From: Clostridia bacterium
GTDB lineage: Bacteria; Bacillota; Clostridia; Oscillospirales; Acutalibacteraceae
Length of the DNA stretch: 11,249 nt
Reading direction: 5' to 3'
Assembly: GCA_017442445.1 (NCBI GenBank)
Contig: JAFRZS010000129.1
Span: 1-11,249, forward strand
The notes beneath the pieces were generated by a model. The model ran no database searches, was not told the origin of the DNA, and was given only the letters and a program-made list of their open reading frames with translations. Position numbers and translations under genes: made by a program. This document shows positions 7,901 through 11,249 of this stretch, piece after piece (the first letter of the stretch is position 1; every line of letters starts with the position of its first letter).

Positions 7901-10155
7901 CAATCGTTGATAAGGCTATGGCGGGTAACTCAACTGCAAAGCTTTATGAACACGGCAAATTGACAGAAGATGTTTTCGGTCTTACAACATTTACAGAAGC
8001 AGAACAGAACTACTATTACATCACTGAAAATACTTATCCTCAGCTTAAAGCAATAGTTGATTTGGTAAGTATGTATGATGAAACTGATACAGACGGTGAC
8101 GGGGATCTTGAAACACCCACAGAGCATAATGACTACAGTTTGGGTATCGTAAATATGCTCAAAGCATACTCAAACCTCAGCTCTGCGGCACTCAATACTC
8201 CGTACAGTCAGTATATTGACAGTTTGCCGACAAATTCAACGGCAACAATCTCATCAGACTTGTCGGTAGTATGGAACAACACATCAGATGCTTCTGTCGC
8301 AGTTCTCAGCTCATCTGACTTGAAACTCGGCAATGTAGCTGGAACAGGTTCATTGGTAGCAGCAGTTGACGTACCTATGGCAATCGCTGAAACAACATAT
8401 AAGGCAACATTGACATTTGATTACACAACAGGCACTCAGAACCAGAACTTCACAAACGGTATCGGTTCAGCAGAAAATCCGTATCAGATAACAACAGCTG
8501 AACAGTTGGCATCGTTGTCATACTACGGACCTGATGCAGAAATCAGCTATAAGTTAGCGGCTGACATTGACATGAGTGATCTTATAGGAACAAGATTTGA
8601 ATCTGAGAACAAGGATGCAACACTCAGATATCCGATTACAACATTTGCAGGTAGCCTTACCGGCGGATACGCAATTGAATCACTTGTAATCAATGATAAT
8701 CAGTTGTCACTTATCGGAACTGTAACATCAACAGGTTCAATTAATAATGTCGGTATCTATGATGCGGATGTTGATGTAACCGGCGGTACTGCAGAAACAC
8801 CCAAACTGGTCGGTGTACTTGCACAGACAGTACTCGGAAGCATTACAAATTGTTACGCAAATGCTGATATTACTGCTGAGGGTGACTACATCACAGTCGG
8901 CGGACTCGTCGGCAGAACAGAAAACGGTGCTACATTGTCAGGTTGTGTAACAACAGGTAAGACAACATATGAAGGCACAAATTCATATATCGGCGGTGTA
9001 GTCGGTTATGTTGATACAGCAAACGCTGTTGAAAATTGCCTTTCAACCACATATATCGCAGTAAACGGTAATGAAACTGTTTACGCAGGCGGTATAGCTG
9101 GTTACCTTGCAAACACATCATCCTTGAACTCTGTTTCATACGCATCAGACCTCAAGGATATCGGTGAAATAAAGTCCAATATCGGTCTTTTCGTAGGAGG
9201 TATGTCATCTGACACAGTAGCTACTGAAGACGGTACTGTACTCAGTGCATCACTCAACGATGCAGCATACGACAAACAGTTGTCACTCACAAGAACTGCA
9301 GTTGGTTCTCAGGGTGCCGGAACAGTAAACGGTGTTTCTGCTATGACAACAAAAGCAATGCAAAGCATCACAAGAGAAAACTGGTACAATGCAGACGGTC
9401 TTTACACAAGTCCGATTTCATTGGATAATACATCAGTTCAGTTTGCAAAAGGACTTAAGTTTGCAACAACTCCGATTAAAGTAACAATCGGTGTAAATGC
9501 AGGTTCATTATTGAACTACAAAGATGTAACATTCAATAATGCTGATGGAATTGTTACAATGACACAGGCAGACGATTGGGGCTTCTTTGTAATTACCGAC
9601 GGTACAACAATCAATGCTTCAGCAAACCCCGAATTCAACAAGGATGTTGAAGAAGACGATGTTGCAGGATTGAATATAGCAATTAACGGTACAAATGTTA
9701 AGCGTTATGCTGAATTCAGCCTCGTAAGAATAGTTTCTCTTAAAGTTGTATTCGATGATACAACAGGAGAAATTGCTACTGACTCAATCTTAGCGGCACT
9801 TATCAAGAACCGTCACAGCAGCAAAGAAAATGCTGAAACAACAACTTCAAATATTCTGACAACATTAGCAACTCAGAATAACTTAAATGTTGATGATTTC
9901 GCAGTTTCAATGGCAGTTAACGGCTTCTATGTAGGTGCAAAGCTACCGAAGGGTTATAAGTACTCAGTAACAGCAAAAGACGAAAACGGAGTTTCACTTG
10001 ATTGTGAAGTCAAGGAAGATGAATACGGATATTTCGTAAATCTCGGCGTTGCTGAAAGCTCAACAGTAACAATCAGTATCGTAAAAGATACAGGTTGGGG
10101 AGTAAGAGCTCTTTGGGACAGCTTAGTTGATGCAGTTGTTAATTTTAACGCATAA
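1..10155 (+). CDS. Giant GLUG-motif beta-solenoid surface protein, 5'-partial
   Basis: The frame is open from base 1 to the TAA at 10153-10155, giving 3384 visible residues; the true start and any signal peptide lie upstream. The ATG at 94 is internal: it is the Met of an Asp-Ile-Asp-Met-Ser header whose Asn-Pro-Tyr part is encoded at 7-15, and no Shine-Dalgarno precedes it. The protein repeats motifs such as VGGLIG (427-444), VGGILG (547-564), VGGLAG (3793-3810) and VAGLVG (3877-3894), each followed by a hydrophobic-x-Asn/Asp-Cys strand. This is the GLUG pattern known from bacterial surface proteins and adhesins. It is rich in Thr, Ser, Asn and Gly, has no internal hydrophobic membrane segment, and shows no HExxH or other obvious catalytic motif. 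Six modules plus a C-terminal region are listed separately. An extracellular, structural or adhesive role is inferred; the ligand is unknown. The spacing to the next gene (32 bases) suggests cotranscription with the SipW-type genes downstream. Confidence 0.93.
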   Translation, partial: KENPYLIYTADDLYTARSYLSSYFALANDIDMSILDEPYWLPLGMSAAEQDPDVPFSGGLTSTEGNVFTIYGLNVRSFDKDKLGLFSALEGAELSNFIIDSPKIEGMNSVGALAGYATSSDSKNTTITNVTIRQPQITGQDGVGGLIGTAKSMSNGYKVIVDGCTLTCNFASEFGNISAVKNVGGILGKVGDSVYDVEIRNCTVNQMNITNTTVNGSTEYFAGGIAADMHGIVENPTVTNSVISGMGAGGVVGTTSYKAQNIKLTITGAKVTNGTKIIATNTEPLTTVLTPAGGILAMMGNENATYTIKDCIVGTVGARIPDVTVEGYSVAAGGIGSINSVVEGSTQTRQISATIQNIKTNANVKATRAYVSANQHLYNAASLIGYIGTDFSYISLSDSLASGIVEGKVRVGGLIGSINYTTSNLANKAFASNCVITATLNVPQNDANAKRGRVVGDLVMGDGTPFKADETYTTYAFNNIYYSSYPQSTSNIDKNGESIPKFGVSPINSFTNGIDAKIYNLNNVVYVNGGEILNSVTLSDGQEFVIDNTNSVIKIQPTQSALTISEGGVLGFTATADSKNTVFELASVAPAYDGYVSVSRDFGANTMTVIANGTLKGSVDLVFTYTNGLKIALTVNTNQTSGEGTQEKPFEIEKPDDLLNFFLNYEGGEVWYRQVADIDMSDFVISDKQNTDLLPNERKKFTVPFEGHYVGYDKDSGKEVQRTITNLTINESGTDNVGFFASLSGEISNITFEGIQVTGLTNVGAIAGSATGVIENCKVISSDDRDSSVTGAGTWYQSTSSGTGGLVGKTEGELLTLRISDCYVDENTVVNGPSSTAGILGIDLAAGGLIIERCESFASVTSTGLTSSIGNAASILGYIGRTTVANKTYNTDLNTIFIDNCIAGGKIKSSYNAAGIIASVNANSISWKKSEAKNALIQNSIISAEIESDRNNYEAKIMGSCAEKAFDPVTEGIQAAIKGIYYSSYPQSLAFISNTSLNNAVKDNCTDVALYLEQDGTYTSSVKYSLTPDFANSTETMVVENVAQDTVLYVKNEYSEAKIGKYSINIKSFEPLNVPVGTTVTMTLDDDFINNRKLTVNSDIKCTTDVEIGLSYGLTIRSAATFGSIEGEGTQKNPYKVKTTEDLNFMAGMYFTTGRYFEQVNDIVIDNSEYAEGGRYQKVDGGYRPIGTAEYKFNGFYDGKGYKVTNLYINRPEENNVGFFGYVGADAEIRNLHIELMADGELGKEQQFDDGYWNVAGGITGNNNVGGLAGSSEAEIIENCSVAYGNINGNNNVAGLVGSSAPALGSASTISSCFTTSTVHGANNVVGGIVGEVNETLTIDNCFSTSYVYAHNFYAGGFIGTTSYGSTVTVNDSMFNGSVATTMGNRGDKAYRASILIGRSINSTLTISSNIIGGTFVNVDFNQEKKNAQSQKPEVWPIYIVAYIDALSEYTSATQNNYYDMSTLGKTISGVSEIVNTERAIADGSGIEIAAARTSEQLSTDTLPAGFSAVKWNVESGKYPYLKMMDFYSDSFSKMSSLHLTPDAYEAKNNNDITRGFGSAPSIANNLGSNAKNVKFTSTAWTKTIQNNDNYDSSMDKNLYGNGTDRTTDVLFKDTETTTTLYKNSFGLVQTYTKQNSNSHNDFLDGKTYINGYEVYDQRVPSIFAEASFTSDGKTMTVKREIKVPFNVPRSGQGSAAKVKDYYVYTEYQLRELAKKNSDVYEGGNSGYAGHNIYIAADIELTAVDALGNKVPYNTISTLYNTNMYGCDHTITGMDIKATASGEAGDMGVGFIKRIGDGMNPATVQDLTFEKLNINTTSSNVGGLAGFVDNFVTIKNCEIGASVTHTENQMQNVDGVEKEVEVTIYDTMIKGGSTVGGLVGKAVGAETTITDCSSAIKVMGSDVVGGFIGDSKVRLIKNSSATGNVEGTIVGVSNITRMGIGGFAGMLDLANAISTEELSGLAFTGVGACFSAGNVDVTSINNGTLTGKRYGVGGFTGISYTSDPTKTNACICISFSSGNVDVSGIENITTNGNYLGVGGFAGINENNITNFYTSSAVHVNFDESASVADGSVVAAGGIVGVSYHKFQDSYTSGLIEFGAATSNKANCYVGGILGYYVQGETLANSFYDSYKNNFEGLTPIGGNVEGGGISDNVKALTTDELCFDQYVDASKANFKFCSTLSTIIWGADDSAYPYLKEFMAADVADKIRYPALLSVISVIYDERDTSVREGKGITMAITLPTEINDNELDWETVGESANYLRNGNKVVPIRTKNTEEVLLLGVSVLNKKEFAYKEYEILCADMLGTISNPYLIGTPEDLQSIGLTPEQSVAKYGAESKNLHKKWITQINTEEEVIQETANPQIHFKFMADVDMKDKGHTISALNYEVEGIVPDKIVEGVEHNFTYQGLDINGFGFKLQNFEDTTPFATVFDSNSELYDVVLDNLDITSTDSKDLGFIAENSGTLTGISVFGKVSGEEATNTGALAAVNKGTITKVISEADVVGNTRTGGLVGLNEGGTISLSVVNADVKATGNLGAVVGVNNGTIENSFGMGSVEHTGDAGSVGGFVGINRENAKITACYTRANVTGKNLLAGFIGTNAGNISACYAAGKIVNNALTDSQTCMFCANNTGTVSGAIVDKAMAGNSTAKLYEHGKLTEDVFGLTTFTEAEQNYYYITENTYPQLKAIVDLVSMYDETDTDGDGDLETPTEHNDYSLGIVNMLKAYSNLSSAALNTPYSQYIDSLPTNSTATISSDLSVVWNNTSDASVAVLSSSDLKLGNVAGTGSLVAAVDVPMAIAETTYKATLTFDYTTGTQNQNFTNGIGSAENPYQITTAEQLASLSYYGPDAEISYKLAADIDMSDLIGTRFESENKDATLRYPITTFAGSLTGGYAIESLVINDNQLSLIGTVTSTGSINNVGIYDADVDVTGGTAETPKLVGVLAQTVLGSITNCYANADITAEGDYITVGGLVGRTENGATLSGCVTTGKTTYEGTNSYIGGVVGYVDTANAVENCLSTTYIAVNGNETVYAGGIAGYLANTSSLNSVSYASDLKDIGEIKSNIGLFVGGMSSDTVATEDGTVLSASLNDAAYDKQLSLTRTAVGSQGAGTVNGVSAMTTKAMQSITRENWYNADGLYTSPISLDNTSVQFAKGLKFATTPIKVTIGVNAGSLLNYKDVTFNNADGIVTMTQADDWGFFVITDGTTINASANPEFNKDVEEDDVAGLNIAINGTNVKRYAEFSLVRIVSLKVVFDDTTGEIATDSILAALIKNRHSSKENAETTTSNILTTLATQNNLNVDDFAVSMAVNGFYVGAKLPKGYKYSVTAKDENGVSLDCEVKEDEYGYFVNLGVAESSTVTISIVKDTGWGVRALWDSLVDAVVNFNA
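1921..3378 (+). repeat. Module 2 of the giant protein
   Basis: The header begins SGEGTQEKPFEIEKPDDL at 1921 and reaches ADIDMS at 2026-2043. Solenoid rungs start at NVGFF (2206) and include VGAIAG and GGLVG, with the Cys strand repeated as IENC, ISDC, IERC and IDNC. The solenoid ends in YYSSYPQS at 2941-2964, the same eight residues that close module 1, which makes modules 1 and 2 look like close sisters. A beta-rich spacer of about 140 residues follows, containing two further Cys outside the rung pattern (DNC, IKC). Confidence 0.75.
3379..5079 (+). repeat. Module 3 of the giant protein
   Basis: The header starts GEGTQKNPYKVKTTEDL at 3379, but its usual Asp-Ile-Asp-Met is changed to NDIVIDNS (3481-3504). 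The rungs are the most regular in the window: VGGLAG at 3793, VAGLVG at 3877, VGGIVG at 3976 and AGGFIG at 4063, that is 28, 33 and 29 residues apart. Cys codons at 3838, 3937 and 4024 follow the same period. The solenoid closes with a Trp and YPYLK at 4555-4569, a typical GLUG-domain ending. A long spacer of about 170 residues, rich in Asn, Asp, Thr and Lys (4570-5079), then separates it from module 4; I do not recognise a family there. Confidence 0.75.
5080..6909 (+). repeat. Module 4 of the giant protein
   Basis: The header is degenerate: Asn-Pro-Tyr is replaced by KDYYVYTEYQLREL, and the end reads AADIEL (5206-5223). GLUG rungs are dense and close to consensus, including NVGGLAG, TVGGLVG, VVGGFIG and several GVGGF-type rungs between about 5460 and 6150, with Cys in IKNC, ITDC, GAC and NAC. 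The closing part has the pattern ALTTDEL then Trp then YPYLK (6574-6588). The spacer up to 6909 contains alternating strands that resemble a bacterial Ig-like domain, by pattern only. Confidence 0.75.
6910..8454 (+). repeat. Module 5 of the giant protein, header with insertion
   Basis: The header begins GTISNPYLIGTPEDL at 6910 and ends MADVDM (7099-7116). Between them lie about 48 residues instead of the usual 16-25, so the header carries a charged insertion. Rungs include TGGLVG and VGGFVG, and the Cys strands ITAC and ISAC. The closing signature is YPQLK at 8035-8049. It is followed by an Asp-rich loop, DTDGDGD (8086-8106), and then a stretch with the pattern VVWNNTSDASVAVLSS that resembles group 2 bacterial Ig-like domains. 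Confidence 0.75.
8455..9420 (+). repeat. Module 6 of the giant protein, the last and shortest
   Basis: The header NGIGSAENPYQITTAEQL starts at 8455 and ends in AADIDMSD (8557-8580); it is the clearest header in the window. Rungs include VGGLVG, IGGVVG and AGGIAG, with Cys strands ITNC, LSGC and VENC, the last rung being close to 9184-9210. The closing part is degenerate: AMTTKAM then Trp (9382-9384), with the usual YPYLK replaced by LYTSPI. Confidence 0.72.
9421..10152 (+). other. Unique C-terminal region of the giant protein
   Basis: The last 244 residues have no GLUG motifs and only one Cys. Alternating hydrophobic strands suggest one or more beta-sandwich domains. A helical, charged stretch with TDSILAALIKNR and LTTLATQNNL lies in the middle. 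The protein ends in a short aromatic, probably amphipathic segment, GWGVRALWDSLVDAVVNFNA (10093-10152). No LPXTG motif, hydrophobic tail with positive end, S-layer-homology, choline-binding or dockerin domain can be seen, so the mode of surface attachment, if any, is not encoded here in a recognisable form. Confidence 0.6.
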
Positions 10156-10170
10156 GAATTTATAAACATT

Positions 10171-10244
10171 AGGCAGGAGGGCCAACTATGAACAAGAAAA
10201 TTATTAAAAACATAATAATGGTAATTGCTTCGGCCCTCTTGCTT
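10171..10244 (+). promoter_or_regulatory. Possible Shine-Dalgarno-sequestering RNA hairpin
   Basis: AGGCAGGAGGGCC (10171-10183) can pair with GGCCCTCTTGCTT (10232-10244) over 13 consecutive positions, with G-U pairs at 10172/10243 and 10176/10239 and no mismatch. The loop of 48 bases holds the start codon and the first codons. The helix would bury the whole Shine-Dalgarno. The 3' arm lies in codons for the Ala-Leu-Leu-Leu core of the signal peptide. A ribosome ending the upstream gene at 10155 would stop just short of the 5' arm, so simple coupling may not open it. This is inferred from base pairing alone; chance pairing with Leu codons is the main alternative. Confidence 0.45.
10175..10180 (+). 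promoter_or_regulatory. Shine-Dalgarno sequence of the TasA-like gene
   Basis: AGGAGG matches the full anti-Shine-Dalgarno core and lies seven bases before the ATG at 10188, which fixes that start. It is entirely contained in one arm of a possible RNA helix described separately. Confidence 0.9.
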
Positions 10245-10913
10245 CTTGCGGCGACTCTGGCCTGGTTTGTAACGATTGATACTGCCTCAGTCGGAGAGAT
10301 AAAAACTTCAATCGACAAAGTTGAGGTTGATTATGAACTCTTTGACGGCGAAAATTGGGTTAATATTGACTCACAGACCACAACAACAGGTAAGCTTATA
10401 CCCGGCAAAGAATATCGCTACAGAGCTATAGTAACAGCTCCTGAAACTAAGAATGTTTTAGGCTACACTGTTTCACTTGAAGGTATTACGATTGAAGGCG
10501 GAGAAGAAGGCCAGGATTTAAGAGCATTTACTTATGTAAAATCTTATATAGGTGATGAGAAAAACGATGCACCGCCGACAAATCTTGATGATTATGATTA
10601 TGCTTCATATATCGGCGCTGACTCAACAGATGTTACGATCATAAAGGTTGGTTCGTTCGGTACCGCTGACGATGGCGACGATAACGGTTCAGGTGATAAC
10701 ACCGATGAAGGAAATACTGAACCTGAATATGTTATTGAAAAAGGTAAAAAAGTTACAATCTATTATTCATTGATGCTTGAGGGCAAAGATATTGCCGAAC
10801 ATAATAAGGTAAGCAACGCAAAAATGGATATCGGTAAGGTTAATATCATTATGATGTATGATGATGCAACAACTAACGAAACTCCGGAGACTGAAACAAC
10901 AACAGAAGCATAA
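10188..10913 (+). CDS. TasA/CalY-like secreted protein with SipW-type signal peptide
   Basis: This 241-residue protein starts MNKKIIKNII, followed by a hydrophobic core (residues 9-25) and TLAWF at 23-27. That is the form of SipW-dependent signal peptides in Clostridia and aligns with the TWAAF region of Bacillus TasA, so cleavage after Ala25 is likely. The mature part is beta-strand rich. It includes LIPGKEYRYRAIV at about residues 70-82, reminiscent of the Pro-Gly strand in TasA/camelysin proteins, then an acidic Gly/Asp/Asn linker at about 158-180, another strand pair, and a Thr/Glu tail from about 227. There is no Cys, no sortase motif and no second membrane segment. TasA forms extracellular fibres in biofilms; that role here is inferred from the signal peptide, size and the adjacent SipW gene, because overall similarity to TasA cannot be judged by eye. 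It lies 32 bases after the giant gene and 24 before the peptidase gene. Confidence 0.75.
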   Translation: MNKKIIKNIIMVIASALLLLAATLAWFVTIDTASVGEIKTSIDKVEVDYELFDGENWVNIDSQTTTTGKLIPGKEYRYRAIVTAPETKNVLGYTVSLEGITIEGGEEGQDLRAFTYVKSYIGDEKNDAPPTNLDDYDYASYIGADSTDVTIIKVGSFGTADDGDDNGSGDNTDEGNTEPEYVIEKGKKVTIYYSLMLEGKDIAEHNKVSNAKMDIGKVNIIMMYDDATTNETPETETTTEA

Positions 10914-10924
10914 GAGCTTTAAAA

Positions 10925-10930
10925 AAGAGG
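10925..10930 (+). promoter_or_regulatory. Shine-Dalgarno sequence of the signal peptidase gene
   Basis: AAGAGG lies seven bases before the ATG at 10938. With only 24 bases between the TAA at 10911-10913 and this ATG, and no hairpin between them, the two genes are probably cotranscribed. Confidence 0.8.
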
Positions 10931-10937
10931 ATAGAAG

Positions 10938-11249
10938 ATGCCAGAAATCAGAAAAGTAATTCGTGTAATCGTAAATACCGTGAGTATTGTGTTATTACTC
11001 GTAGGAATACTGGCATTCGTATTAATCCTCACATCTTCAAGGCAGGGATTGCCGTCAATTTTCGGTTACAGTTTTATGACGGTATCATCAACGAGTATGG
11101 AGCCTGAGTATATGAAAGGCGATATGCTTCTGATAGAAAAAACTGTAGCAGATCAACTCAGAGTCGGTGATGATATATCTTTTTTCTCATCAGATCCTGA
11201 GATAAAAGGTCTCCCGAACACGCACAGAATTGAAGAAATCAAGAAAGAT
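10938..11249 (+). CDS. sipW: Signal peptidase I, SipW/ER type (S26B), 3'-partial
   Basis: The first 104 codons are present and the window end cuts the gene. Residues 1-7 carry basic residues, and residues 8-31 form a membrane segment. The nucleophile box reads SSTSMEPEYMKGD (residues 50-62), with Ser53 in the Ser-Met-x-Pro motif of signal peptidases. NTHRIEEI (94-101) supplies His96, which in the ER/archaeal/SipW branch replaces the Lys general base of ordinary bacterial signal peptidases. The Asp motifs expected after it lie beyond the window. SipW enzymes cleave the special signal peptides of TasA-type proteins at the outer face of the membrane. The gene directly upstream encodes such a substrate, so this is very probably its dedicated peptidase. 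Whether the giant protein is also a substrate cannot be told because its N terminus is missing. The start is supported by the Shine-Dalgarno at 10925-10930. Confidence 0.9.
   Translation, partial: MPEIRKVIRVIVNTVSIVLLLVGILAFVLILTSSRQGLPSIFGYSFMTVSSTSMEPEYMKGDMLLIEKTVADQLRVGDDISFFSSDPEIKGLPNTHRIEEIKKD

Noticed and set aside
1..9420. CRISPR array or DNA-level tandem repeats
   Set aside because: The repetition is in the protein motifs with irregular spacing and diverged bases; there are no uniform repeats and spacers.
1..10155. Metalloprotease activity, as GLUG proteins are sometimes annotated near Zmp/IgA protease families
   Set aside because: No HExxH zinc motif was seen in the visible 3384 residues; an upstream catalytic domain cannot be excluded.
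10136..10166. Promoter-like TTGTTA and TATAAA upstream of the TasA-like gene
   Set aside because: The spacer is 19 bases and the -35 matches only four of six positions, in AT-rich sequence. It could be an internal promoter but is too weak to list as a feature.
10156..10187. Terminator between the giant gene and the TasA-like gene
   Set aside because: There is no stable hairpin followed by a T run; the only pairing is the helix with downstream coding sequence.

Overview
The window looks like a piece of a low-GC Gram-positive genome, probably an anaerobic, gut-type member of the Clostridia. The base composition is moderately AT-rich. Both visible starts have purine-rich Shine-Dalgarno sequences (AGGAGG, AAGAGG) seven bases upstream, all genes are on the plus strand, and a SipW-type signal peptidase lies beside a SipW-type signal-peptide protein, as in Firmicutes matrix loci. 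The genus cannot be told from the sequence.

Bases 1-10155 are the 3' part of one giant gene that is open from the first base; its start lies upstream. The visible part encodes 3384 residues of a secreted-looking repeat protein built from GLUG-type beta-solenoid motifs. It divides into six modules beginning at about 1 (partial), 1921, 3379, 5080, 6910 and 8455, followed by a unique C-terminal region from about 9421. A module starts with a header (Asn-Pro-Tyr ... Glu-Asp-Leu ... Ala-Asp-Ile-Asp-Met-Ser). It continues with a run of Val-Gly-Gly-Leu-x-Gly rungs carrying a regularly placed Cys, and ends with an aromatic 'YYSSYPQS' or 'YPYLK' signature and a beta-rich spacer. No LPXTG motif, terminal membrane helix or S-layer-type anchor is visible at the C terminus.

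After 32 bases comes a 241-codon gene (10188-10913) for a small secreted protein with a SipW-type signal peptide, resembling TasA/CalY proteins. After a further 24 bases comes the 5' part (104 codons) of a SipW/ER-type signal peptidase I with Ser and His catalytic residues, cut by the window end. The short gaps and lack of terminators suggest one operon. The working inference is a surface-fibre or matrix/adhesin locus: a dedicated peptidase, a small TasA-like subunit and a giant beta-solenoid surface protein.

The most testable new observation is a predicted 13-bp RNA helix (two G-U pairs) between the whole Shine-Dalgarno region of the TasA-like gene (10171-10183) and its own signal-peptide codons (10232-10244). 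It could control how much of the small subunit is made relative to the giant protein. There are no RNA genes, mobile elements, CRISPR arrays or gene-free stretches over 300 bases; the only non-coding DNA is the two short spacers.
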